Below, one piece after another: positions 41,403-48,688 of a stretch of DNA of 64,000 nucleotides. Every line of letters begins with the position of its first letter. Positions within the stretch are counted from its first letter, which is position 1. Below the pieces are notes generated by a model that was not told the DNA's origin, did not search any database, and saw nothing but the letters and a program-made list of their open reading frames with translations. A program made the position numbers and the translations under genes. The stretch spans positions 496,001-560,000 of the forward strand of contig NC_014122.1 of NCBI RefSeq assembly GCF_000092305.1, given 5' to 3'. The stretch comes from Methanocaldococcus infernus ME (lineage in GTDB: Archaea; AGJL01; Methanococci; Methanococcales; Methanocaldococcaceae).

Positions 41403-42496
41403 AGTATCTCCTCAATTATCTCAAGAGCCTCTTTAATTTTCTCATAATCTGTAGCATAGCTAAATCTAACATAGTTCTCATTACCAAAGGCAGAGCCAGG
41501 GATAGCTAAGATCTTGTTTTCAATTAATTTTTTTACTACATCAATATCCTTTCCATACTCAGAAACTCTTGGGAAGATGTAAAAAGTTCCTTCTGGCTTC
41601 ACAACTTGAAACTTCTTTTTTAACCCCTTATATATTAAATCTCTCCTTTTTTTAAATTCTTCAACCATCTTTTTTATAAAACTGTCTCCTTCTCTTAAAG
41701 CTACTAAGGCTCCATATTGGGAGAAGGTGTTTACACAGGCAAAGCTATACTGATGAATCTTTAAAAACTCTTCTATAAGCTCTTTTTTAGCTATTAAATA
41801 GCCAACTCTCCAGCCAGTCATGGCATAACTTTTAGAGAATGAGTTAACAATTACTACATTCTCATAAAATTGTGCTGGAGAATAGTGTTCTTTCTCATAA
41901 ATAATTTTGTCATAAACTTCATCAGACACTATAAAAATATTATTATCCTCAGCTATCTCAGCTAAGCCTTTAATTGTCTTCTTATCATAAACCTTTCCTG
42001 TTGGATTTGTTGGAGAGTTGAAGAAGATAACTTTAACCCCTTTCACAACCTCATTTAACTCATCCAAGTCTATGTTAAAATTATCATCAACCTTAAACTC
42101 CAAAATCTTAGCTTCAGCTAACTGGGAGAGAGCTTTATAAGAGACAAAATAAGGATTAATGATTAAAACCTTATCTCCTCTATCTAAGAGTCCAAAGGTT
42201 GATAGGTAGAGAGCTTCTGAAGCTCCTCCTGTGACCATGACATTATCTTTACTAATCCCTAAGTTGTAATCTTCATTAACTTTCCTTGCAATCTCTTCTC
42301 TAAGCTCAGGAATTCCTAAGTTTGGGGAATAACAAGTTTTTCCCTCTCTTAAAGCTTTTATAGCCCCTTCTTTAACAAACTCTGGAGTGTCAAAGTCAGG
42401 CTCTCCAATTCCCAAGTTAATAAAATCCTCTCCTGACAGGTTGAAAATTTCCCTAATCATAGATTTCTCTATATTTTTAACTCTCTCACTAACCAT
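41399..42496 (-). CDS. Class I aspartate/aromatic aminotransferase
   Basis: A 365-residue PLP enzyme of aminotransferase family I. Visible are GIGEPDFDTPEFVKEGAI, the NPTGKVYD loop, SDEVYDKIIYE, and the PLP lysine in NSFSKSYAMTGWRVGYLIAK (about 219-238). Substrate choice (aspartate, aromatic or other amino acids) cannot be read from sequence; M. jannaschii has several paralogues. It is 4 nt downstream of pth2 and overlaps wecC by ATGA, so pth2, this gene, wecC and bioA may be one transcript. Confidence 0.85.
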   Translation of the reverse strand: MVSERVKNIEKSMIREIFNLSGEDFINLGIGEPDFDTPEFVKEGAIKALREGKTCYSPNLGIPELREEIARKVNEDYNLGISKDNVMVTGGASEALYLSTFGLLDRGDKVLIINPYFVSYKALSQLAEAKILEFKVDDNFNIDLDELNEVVKGVKVIFFNSPTNPTGKVYDKKTIKGLAEIAEDNNIFIVSDEVYDKIIYEKEHYSPAQFYENVVIVNSFSKSYAMTGWRVGYLIAKKELIEEFLKIHQYSFACVNTFSQYGALVALREGDSFIKKMVEEFKKRRDLIYKGLKKKFQVVKPEGTFYIFPRVSEYGKDIDVVKKLIENKILAIPGSAFGNENYVRFSYATDYEKIKEALEIIEEIL

Positions 42497-42500
42497 ATTA

Positions 42501-42848
42501 TCACAGCAACTTTAGATGTCCAGTTATCTTATCTATCTTCTCATCCCTCTCTGGCCCTATAGCAACAGCTGTTATAGTCCCTGGCTTCAACTGAGTTAAT
42601 CCAGCATCTCTAATAATTGAGCATGGCAAACCTTCAGCCTTAGCTTTATTGTAAATATCTAATAGTTCTTCTTCAGAGGAAACCTTTAACACTACTTTCT
42701 TCTGCCCCTCTCTTAACCAATCTTCAACCAACTTAGGGTTAAGTTTTTGAGCATGTCTATAGCATTCTATAATAGCATGTCCTCCCTGAGCTACCATCTT
42801 TCCCTTACCCATATTTAAATCTGTTCTTAATATAACAACCATCTTCAT
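42501..42848 (-). CDS. pth2: Peptidyl-tRNA hydrolase, archaeal Pth2
   Basis: A 115-residue protein starting [20 protein letters not shown], with [34 protein letters not shown] and [21 protein letters not shown]; these are the Pth2 family motifs. It frees peptides from stalled peptidyl-tRNA. The start at 42848 follows GGTTGATTACT. A longer reading upstream exists only because it runs through the C/D guide RNA and should not be used. Confidence 0.93.
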   Translation of the reverse strand: MKMVVILRTDLNMGKGKMVAQGGHAIIECYRHAQKLNPKLVEDWLREGQKKVVLKVSSEEELLDIYNKAKAEGLPCSIIRDAGLTQLKPGTITAVAIGPERDEKIDKITGHLKLL

Positions 42849-42873
42849 AGTAATCAACCTTAATAAATAGTAT

Positions 42874-42930
42874 GGCTCAGCTGCGGGAGTAGTCATCACA
42901 GATCAGATAGCGAAATTTTCATCATCGCCA
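42874..42930 (-). ncRNA. C/D box methylation guide RNA
   Basis: On the minus strand, in order: box C GATGATGA, a 12-nt guide AAATTTCGCTAT, box D' CTGA, a short link, box C' TGTGATGA, a 12-nt guide CTACTCCCGCAG, and box D CTGA. Spacing and box sequences are those of archaeal C/D sRNAs bound by L7Ae, Nop5 and fibrillarin. The D' guide is complementary to the conserved 23S rRNA segment UAGCGAAAUU; by the +5 rule it would direct 2'-O-methylation at the C matching E. coli C1934. The D guide's target was not identified. It lies in the pth2 leader, 25 nt before the ATG. Confidence 0.85.
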
Positions 42931-42942
42931 TTGGTGATATTG

Positions 42943-43440
42943 ATGAAATGCTTATCAATAAGTGGGAAAATCATAGCTAAGAACTTATTTGGGAAGAGGT
43001 ATTCAAAAAGATTTATAAATAAAAGGTTGTTGAAAAAACTTAACCTCTATTTAATCCCTTCCTTGGCTGTTGATGGGATCATCTTTGAGGACAATAAAAT
43101 TTTACTAATAAAAAGAAGGAATGAACCTTTTAAAGGTTACTATGCACTTCCTGGTGGGTTTGTTGAGTGTGGAGAGAGTTGTGAAGAAGCCATAATTAGA
43201 GAGATTAAGGAGGAGACTAACTTAGATGTTGAAATAGAAAAGCTTTTAAATGTTTACTCTAATCCTAATAGAGACCCAAGGGGACATGTGGTTTCAGTGG
43301 TCTATATATTAAGAGTTGTTGGAGGCTCATTAAAAGCTGGAGATGATGCTAAAGAGGTTAAGTTTTTTGAAATCAACAAGATTCCAAAGTTAGCCTTTGA
43401 CCATGAAAAGATTATTAAAGATTTCTTAGGTGAGATTTGA
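42943..43440 (+). CDS. NUDIX hydrolase (ADP-ribose pyrophosphatase-like)
   Basis: A 165-residue protein with an N-terminal basic helical region (MKCLSISGKIIAKNLFGKRY, then SKRFINKRLLKKLNLYL) and a NUDIX domain. The box is GGFVECGESCEEAIIREIKEETNL (about residues 72-95), matching GX5EX7REUXEEXGU, and the downstream SNPNRDPRGHVVSVVYIL is typical of ADP-ribose pyrophosphatases (compare M. jannaschii MJ1149, recalled). The start at 42943 follows GGTGATATTG. It is divergent from the C/D RNA and pth2, and its stop overlaps the TFS start (TGATG). Confidence 0.88.
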   Translation: MKCLSISGKIIAKNLFGKRYSKRFINKRLLKKLNLYLIPSLAVDGIIFEDNKILLIKRRNEPFKGYYALPGGFVECGESCEEAIIREIKEETNLDVEIEKLLNVYSNPNRDPRGHVVSVVYILRVVGGSLKAGDDAKEVKFFEINKIPKLAFDHEKIIKDFLGEI

Positions 43441-43754
43441 TGGTTAAGTTCTGTCCAAAGTGTAACAATGTTCTACTCCCAAGTGAGGGAAAGTTAAAGT
43501 GTCCAGTCTGTGGCTACACTGAAGAGGGAGAGAAAGAAGGTTATGAATACAAGGAGAAGTTAAAGAGAAAAGAGGAGATAGCTGTTATTGAAGGAAATGA
43601 GATAGAAACGCTGCCAACAATAAAAATAGAGTGTCCAAAGTGTGGGCATACAGAGGCTTATTGGTGGCTACAACAAACAAGATGTGCTGATGAGCCAGAG
43701 ACAAGGTTTTATAGATGTAAGAAGTGTGGCCACACATGGAGAGAGTATGATTAA
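43440..43754 (+). CDS. tfs: Transcription factor S (archaeal TFIIS homologue)
   Basis: A 104-residue protein with two zinc ribbons: KFCPKCNNVL...LKCPVCGYTEE at the N-terminus and IKIECPKCGHTEAYWWLQQT, then RCADEPETRFYRCKKCGHTW at the C-terminus. The acidic pair in ADEPE reaches the RNA polymerase active site and stimulates transcript cleavage. This is archaeal TFS, also annotated as RpoM-like. It is coupled to the NUDIX gene and overlaps the convergent dph2 by 4 nt. Confidence 0.94.
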   Translation: MVKFCPKCNNVLLPSEGKLKCPVCGYTEEGEKEGYEYKEKLKRKEEIAVIEGNEIETLPTIKIECPKCGHTEAYWWLQQTRCADEPETRFYRCKKCGHTWREYD

Positions 43755-44683
43755 AAATCTTCCTCTTTTATTTCATCAAATTTATAGCTAAAGTCTTTAT
43801 TTAAAATCATCTTAAACTCTTCTGGAGTCACTATTATTTTATCATAAAGCTCAAAGTCATCCAAAACAATCCTTGGACAGGCTATAATAACATAGAGATC
43901 AACATCATAAAATAGAAGCTCTGGCTTAATCTCATCAGCTAAGAATTTTATATACTCTATATTTCTCTTCTTTAGCTCCTCTTCAAGAGCCTTTAAAACA
44001 TTTATTCTACACTGTCCAGGCTTCACTGAGAGAATTAACCCAACTTTTTTTATTGGTTTTAAGAGAGCCTTTGATATCTTAGCCAACCTTCTCTTTATAA
44101 ATTTCTCTATTTCCTCTTTACTTATCTTCTCTAACCTTTTAGAGTAGGGATTATAAATAAGAACTTCAACCCCATATTTGTAAGCTATCATTAATGGGTG
44201 AAATCTTCCAGTTCCAACATATAGAATTTTATCTCCTTCTACTTTCCCTCTACAACCTAAGATAACCTTAGGGTTAAACTCTTTTAGTAATTTTTCATAT
44301 TGGACAGTTGTAACTACTTCATAACCTTTTTCAACAAACTTCTTTACATCTTCCTTTATTTTAGCCTCCTCTTCCTCTGAGCAGGAGAAATAAGCAGGAA
44401 TGAAGAGAACTTTTTTATAGCTAAGATAGCTTAGTGGTTTATGCCCATAGTGTATAATTAGATCAGCATCTACCTTAGGAATATCACAAGCTCCATAACA
44501 AGAGTTTAGCCACAAAAATAGATCTCCTTCAATTCCTCTTTTTTTCAACTCTTTATCTATTTTTTCAATCTCTCTCTGAACCTCAAGCTTTAAACCCTCA
44601 GGAGCTTGAAATAAGATAAGTGGTTTCTTTTTATTTAGCTTGACAATCTTTTCTATAACTTTTTCTCTTTCTAAGTTATACAA
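43751..44683 (-). CDS. dph2: Diphthamide synthesis radical enzyme Dph2
   Basis: A 310-residue archaeal Dph2. Its three cluster-binding cysteines fall in NSCYGACDIP (about 66), ILGCRGK (about 144) and YVIIACPRIVLDDF (about 270). It uses a 4Fe-4S cluster to cleave SAM and move the aminocarboxypropyl group onto a His of elongation factor 2. KPGQCRIN is a further conserved region. It is a single-gene unit with a long AT-rich gap (94 nt) to the divergent ATPase gene. Confidence 0.9.
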   Translation of the reverse strand: MYNLEREKVIEKIVKLNKKKPLILFQAPEGLKLEVQREIEKIDKELKKRGIEGDLFLWLNSCYGACDIPKVDADLIIHYGHKPLSYLSYKKVLFIPAYFSCSEEEEAKIKEDVKKFVEKGYEVVTTVQYEKLLKEFNPKVILGCRGKVEGDKILYVGTGRFHPLMIAYKYGVEVLIYNPYSKRLEKISKEEIEKFIKRRLAKISKALLKPIKKVGLILSVKPGQCRINVLKALEEELKKRNIEYIKFLADEIKPELLFYDVDLYVIIACPRIVLDDFELYDKIIVTPEEFKMILNKDFSYKFDEIKEEDF

Positions 44684-44777
44684 GAGTAACCCCTCTTTTC
44701 TTGCCTGATTAACTTATATTAATTATGATGATAATTTTAAATAATCTAAATAATAATGTAAGATAGAGGTTATAGTT

Positions 44778-45788
44778 ATGAAATTCTACAATAGAGAGAA
44801 AGAAGTTAGATATCTAAAAACTTATTGCCAGTTGGAGCCAAACTCTATTTTATTCGTTTATGGCCCTAAATCTTCTGGAAAATCTACAGTAATAAGGAGA
44901 GTTATTAAAGAGCTTGAAGATAGTGATATCGTATTTTTTTATTATAACTTAAGAAAGTATGCTACGCCAACAAAGGAAGAGTTTTTTAAAATATTTTTTG
45001 AAAGATCTGATAAAAAATATGTTCCTAATAAGCTGGAATTTAATTTAGGAGTTTTTAAATTCGGAGTTGAGAAAGAATTAAATTTTAAAGAGTTTTCTTT
45101 AAACGATGTCTTTGCTAAGATAAATGAAAGCATTAATGAAGTTATAAAAGAGGGAAAGAGGCCTGTCTTAATTATAGACGAGCTTCAAAAGTTAAAAAAT
45201 ATTTACTTTAATGGAGAAAAATCTTTATTAAATGAGCTATTCAATTTATTCGTCTCCTTAACTAAGATGGAACATCTTTCCCATGTCATCTGCTTAACTT
45301 CTGACACTCTATTTATTGAAGAGATTTACCAAAACTCTACATTAGAAAACGCTTCCGAATACTATTTAATTGATTGGTTAGAAAAGGAAGATATTAAAAA
45401 AATCTTAAAAGAAGAGAACTTCAATGAAAAAGAGATAGATTACGCTATAAACTACCTCTCTCTACCATATGAAATAACTGAACTAATAAATAATAAAAAA
45501 CTTGGCTTAACAGTTGAAGAAACTATAAAAAAGTGGATAAATATTGAGAAGGACAAGCTTTTATATCTATTGGCTAACGCTAACGTTGATGAAGATAAAA
45601 TAAACACTATTCTATCTAAATTTAAAAATAATGTTAAAGTTGAGGCTAAGGAAATTATTAAAAAAGATCTTATAAATGAATTTAAATTCTTAGTAAATAA
45701 TGAAGTTCTTTTCTACGACATTATTAACGGCATAATAAAACCAACATCAATAAAAAAATGGCACGCTATAAAAAAACTTAAAATTTAG
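44778..45788 (+). CDS. Archaeal ATPase (STAND/AAA, PF01637-like)
   Basis: A 336-residue P-loop ATPase. It opens MKFYNREKEVRYLKTYCQLE (the FxxREkEl motif of this family), Walker A is VYGPKSSGKSTVIRRV (about 28-43), and Walker B is RPVLIIDELQKLKN (about 128-141). The C-terminal half contains a winged-helix-like region. Such ATPases are numerous and mobile in Methanocaldococcus and function is unknown. The gene holds well over a dozen CpG dinucleotides, unlike its neighbours, which suggests recent acquisition. Confidence 0.8.
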   Translation: MKFYNREKEVRYLKTYCQLEPNSILFVYGPKSSGKSTVIRRVIKELEDSDIVFFYYNLRKYATPTKEEFFKIFFERSDKKYVPNKLEFNLGVFKFGVEKELNFKEFSLNDVFAKINESINEVIKEGKRPVLIIDELQKLKNIYFNGEKSLLNELFNLFVSLTKMEHLSHVICLTSDTLFIEEIYQNSTLENASEYYLIDWLEKEDIKKILKEENFNEKEIDYAINYLSLPYEITELINNKKLGLTVEETIKKWINIEKDKLLYLLANANVDEDKINTILSKFKNNVKVEAKEIIKKDLINEFKFLVNNEVLFYDIINGIIKPTSIKKWHAIKKLKI

Positions 45789-45802
45789 GAATGAACCAAT
45801 AA

Positions 45803-46090
45803 TTATTTCCTTCTCCTCTCAAATTCCTTATAGATCTCTTCCAACTCAATCTCTTTATATGCCAGTAAAATCATAACATGGAAGATTAGATCAGCTGTTT
45901 CATGTATAATTTCTTCTCTTTTATTATCTTTAGCAGCTAATATAAGTTCAACAGCTTCCTCTCCAATCTTTTCACAGATTTTATTTAGCCCACTCTTTTC
46001 ATCATCTTCTATTAGCTTAGCCACATAAGAACCTTCAGGCCTCTCTTCTATCCTTTTCTTTATGGTTTCAAAAACTTCATTTAGTATCAT
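45803..46090 (-). CDS. hisE: Phosphoribosyl-ATP pyrophosphatase
   Basis: A 95-residue all-helical MazG-fold protein: [20 protein letters not shown], then [14 protein letters not shown] with the EExxE metal-binding helix, and [14 protein letters not shown]. HisE removes pyrophosphate from PR-ATP in the second step of histidine synthesis. It follows ribH with no gap, an adjacency I also recall in M. jannaschii. Confidence 0.95.
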   Translation of the reverse strand: MILNEVFETIKKRIEERPEGSYVAKLIEDDEKSGLNKICEKIGEEAVELILAAKDNKREEIIHETADLIFHVMILLAYKEIELEEIYKEFERRRK

Positions 46091-46501
46091 TTAGATCTCC
46101 TTTAGCCTTTTAACCATCTTAACAGCTGCTTCAACAGCTCTCTTACCATAGTCTATTCTCTCCTCAGCCTGTAGCCTTGTCATTCCTGGCCCAGAGATGC
46201 CTAAGGTTACAGGCTTATCATACTGTAAAGTAAGATCTGCTATCTTCCTTGCAGCATTGTGCATAACTATCTCATCATGCTCAGTTTCTCCTTCAATCAC
46301 ACATCCTATGGTAACAACAGCATCAACATCATCCTTTTCTAACAACTTTTTAACAGCCAATGGGATGTCAAAAACTCCTGGAACTCTAATTTTATATTTA
46401 ATCTCAGCTCCTAAGAACTCTGCATGCTCTTCAGCTACCTTCTCCATCATATAGGTTATGTCTCTATTGAACTCAGCTACAACTAAGGCTAATCTAACCA
46501 T
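46091..46501 (-). CDS. ribH: 6,7-dimethyl-8-ribityllumazine synthase
   Basis: A 136-residue protein, [20 protein letters not shown], with [28 protein letters not shown] (containing the catalytic His region) and [20 protein letters not shown]. It makes the lumazine precursor of riboflavin. Flavin-derived Fo/F420 also needs the riboflavin pathway in methanogens. The start at 46501 follows AAAGGTGAGAAG; the longer in-frame upstream reading has no support. Confidence 0.95.
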   Translation of the reverse strand: MVRLALVVAEFNRDITYMMEKVAEEHAEFLGAEIKYKIRVPGVFDIPLAVKKLLEKDDVDAVVTIGCVIEGETEHDEIVMHNAARKIADLTLQYDKPVTLGISGPGMTRLQAEERIDYGKRAVEAAVKMVKRLKEI

Positions 46502-46600
46502 CTTCTCACCTTTAGCTATTAGAAAATTTATTAGCAATGTTTTTAAAATCTCCCTACATAAAATATTTACTCACCACAAATTAAGTTTTTGGTGATAAGG

Positions 46601-47617
46601 ATGAAGTTAACTGAGATGGTTAAGCTACATGGTTGAGCCTGTAAGCTCCCCAGTGCTGAGCTTGAGGTTTTGGTTAAGGATATTGTCAAAGATGAAGATT
46701 TAAAACATTGCCTTGTTGGCTTGGGAGATGATGCAGCTGTGATAAAAAAGGAAAACTTGGTTATAGCTAAAACTGTTGATGTCTTTACCCCAATAGTTGA
46801 TGATCCCTACATACAAGGAAAGATAGCAGCTTGTAACTCAACAAATGACATTTATGCTATGGGGTTAAGGGAGATAATAGGGGTTCTTGCTATAGTTGGA
46901 ATTCCTGAGAAGCTATCTTTAAGTGTGGCTAAAGAGATGTTAAGGGGATTCCAAGACTTTTGTAGGGAAATAGGGACTTCAATAGTTGGAGGGCATACAA
47001 TACTAAACCCATGGCCCCTAATTGGTGGCTCTGTAACTGGGGTTGGAAAAGAGGAAGAAGTATTAACAAAAGCTGGAGCTAAGGTTGGAGATGTTTTAAT
47101 ACTAACTAAGCCTCTTGGCACTCAGAGTGCCATGGCTTTAAGTAGGGTTCCAAAGGAATTTTTAGAGCTAATAAATATTTCAGAGGAGGAGAAGGAAGAG
47201 ATAATAAATAAAGCTATAAAATTAATGACAACCTCAAACAAGTATAGCTTAGAAGCTTTGAGAAGAGCTGAGGAGAAAGTTGGAGATAAAATAGCTAATG
47301 CTCTAACAGATGTTACTGGCTTTGGGTTACTTGGACATAGTAATGAGATAGCTAAGCAAAGTAAGGTTAATATAAAAATTGATACTCTCCCTTGTATAAA
47401 GAAGACTCCAGAACTTAGTAAGATGTTTGGCCATGCCCTACTTGAAGGTTATGGTGCTGAAACTGCTGGAGGTTTATTAATTGTGGCTAAGAGAGAATAT
47501 AAAGATGAGCTAATTGATGAGCTAAAAAAAGTTGGCTATGCCTTTGAAGTTGGAGAAGTTGTAGGAAGAGGAGATAAAGCAACTCTCTCAAAAGACCTAA
47601 AAATTATAGAAGTTTAA
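46601..47617 (+). CDS. selD: Selenide, water dikinase, itself a selenoprotein (UGA-Sec at codon 12)
   Basis: Reading from the ATG at 46601 (after GGTGATAAGG) gives MKLTEMVKLHG, then TGA at 46634-46636, then ACKLPSAELEVLVKDIV. The GxACKLP context with Sec in place of the catalytic Cys is the well-known SelD active site, so TGA is read as selenocysteine; a conventional caller would start too late, near 46670. Downstream, GLGDDAAVIKK, DVFTPIVDDP and NALTDVTGFGLLGH are the ATP-binding motifs of the family. Length is 338 residues. SelD makes selenophosphate for Sec and selenouridine. An archaeal SECIS lies in the 3' UTR, and an 18-nt sequence at 46646-46663 pairs with 47616-47633. Confidence 0.95.
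46646..46663 (+). repeat. 5' strand of long-range complementary pair in selD mRNA
   Basis: The 18 bases CTCCCCAGTGCTGAGCTT encode codons 16-21 of SelD, beginning 9 nt after the UGA. They are the exact reverse complement of 47616-47633, about 950 nt away, with a possible G-U pair added at 46664/47615. Confidence 0.9.
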
Positions 47618-47633
47618 GCTCAGCACTGGGGAG
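47616..47633 (+). repeat. 3' strand of long-range complementary pair in selD mRNA
   Basis: AAGCTCAGCACTGGGGAG begins on the last two bases of the selD stop codon and runs into the 3' UTR, ending 19 nt before the SECIS. It is perfectly complementary to 46646-46663. Confidence 0.9.
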
Positions 47634-47652
47634 AAAATTTTAAAATGTTGAA

Positions 47653-47689
47653 GGGCATGCCGAACCACTTTTTAAGTGGAGGCATGCCC
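47653..47689 (+). promoter_or_regulatory. Archaeal SECIS element of selD
   Basis: A 37-nt stem-loop: lower stem GGGCATGCC (47653-47661) with GGCATGCCC (47681-47689), the conserved asymmetric loop GAA opposite A (47662-47664 and 47680), then the upper stem CCACTT/AAGTGG with a TTTA loop. This is the archaeal 3'-UTR SECIS consensus. Its right side (47672-47689) is also the coding end of the convergent gene. Confidence 0.93.
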
Positions 47690-48676
47690 AATAATCTTTA
47701 TCTTAGCTGGATAGTTTTCAATATACTTCTTTATTGTCTCCTTCTCTATCCTTGCCTCAAGTCTTGTTAAAATCCTCTCCTTAAAATGTCTTGAAAATCC
47801 TTTTGGAATAACCTTTTTTATCTCTTCTAAGGAGTTGTAAGGCCTATTCTTTTCCAGAAGTTCAGCAACATGGTTAGGAAGATACTTATAGAGATCATAG
47901 TTATTAGCTGTCTCTAAAATTCTTTCAGTGTCTCTCTTTAAGATATAGTTTTCTAAACCTTCTCTTTTCAACTCCTCTAAAATTTTCAAAGTACTCTCTG
48001 GCAACATGTCTTTAACAAGCTCAAACTTGCCCTTTAAAATGGCTTCTCTAATCTTTGTTCCACTTATCCCTTCTAATCTCCTTATAAATAAAAACTTTGG
48101 CTCATAGTTTAGAATTGGCTTTAACTTGTAGATGGTTTGGGACATTGAGGCTATGACATAGTTATCTATCTCCAACTTCTCCCCTAAAATCTCTTTAGTT
48201 TCAGCACACATAATTTTAAAGGGCTTCACTATAATATGATAGCCCCTATTTATACAGTTAATAACCTTCTCCATAGTAGGATCAGGAATATAGCCCCTTG
48301 GAATGATCTCAGCCTTTAAATGATAGAAGAGCTTTATTAGGCATAACATATATTGACCAGAGCCTAATAGCCCCATAGGAGGACCTTCAACTACTAAGTT
48401 GACTCCAGCAGCTATAGCCATCCTTGCCCTTATATATCTATTAAAAAGATAAGGGATCCCTCTACCACTTCTCTCTAAAGGACCAGGAAGAACTGAAACA
48501 AAAAACCCCTTCTCTCTCCCTTTATCTAAGGCATACTTATGTCCCTTATGTAAAGGGTTATACTCAGTGAAATCTGACACAACCCTCTTATTTTCAACAA
48601 TTTTATAATATTGTTTAAATGACTTCTCATCCTTTTCCTTAGCATCTTTCTTTATCTCCTTAATATCCTCAATCAT
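47672..48676 (-). CDS. HIGH-superfamily nucleotidyltransferase (TmcAL-like)
   Basis: A 334-residue protein with a charged N-terminal extension (about residues 1-30) and then [20 protein letters not shown], a HIGH-type nucleotide-binding motif. [20 protein letters not shown] and [18 protein letters not shown] (an ISGTxIR motif) follow. It resembles archaeal relatives of bacterial TmcAL, which acetylates the wobble cytidine of tRNA-Met, but the substrate of the archaeal branch is not known. Its last six codons and stop lie inside the selD SECIS on the other strand. It starts 12 nt after the hcgG-like gene. Confidence 0.72.
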   Translation of the reverse strand: MIEDIKEIKKDAKEKDEKSFKQYYKIVENKRVVSDFTEYNPLHKGHKYALDKGREKGFFVSVLPGPLERSGRGIPYLFNRYIRARMAIAAGVNLVVEGPPMGLLGSGQYMLCLIKLFYHLKAEIIPRGYIPDPTMEKVINCINRGYHIIVKPFKIMCAETKEILGEKLEIDNYVIASMSQTIYKLKPILNYEPKFLFIRRLEGISGTKIREAILKGKFELVKDMLPESTLKILEELKREGLENYILKRDTERILETANNYDLYKYLPNHVAELLEKNRPYNSLEEIKKVIPKGFSRHFKERILTRLEARIEKETIKKYIENYPAKIKIIGHAST

Positions 48677-48688
48677 AGTTAAAAACCT

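Noticed and set aside
42849-42899. N-terminal extension of Pth2 (17 extra residues)
   Set aside because: The codons come from the C/D guide RNA; the conserved protein begins at 42848 with its own ribosome site.
46670-47617. A selD starting at 46670
   Set aside because: It would lack the catalytic Sec region and has no ribosome site; the frame through the UGA from 46601 does.
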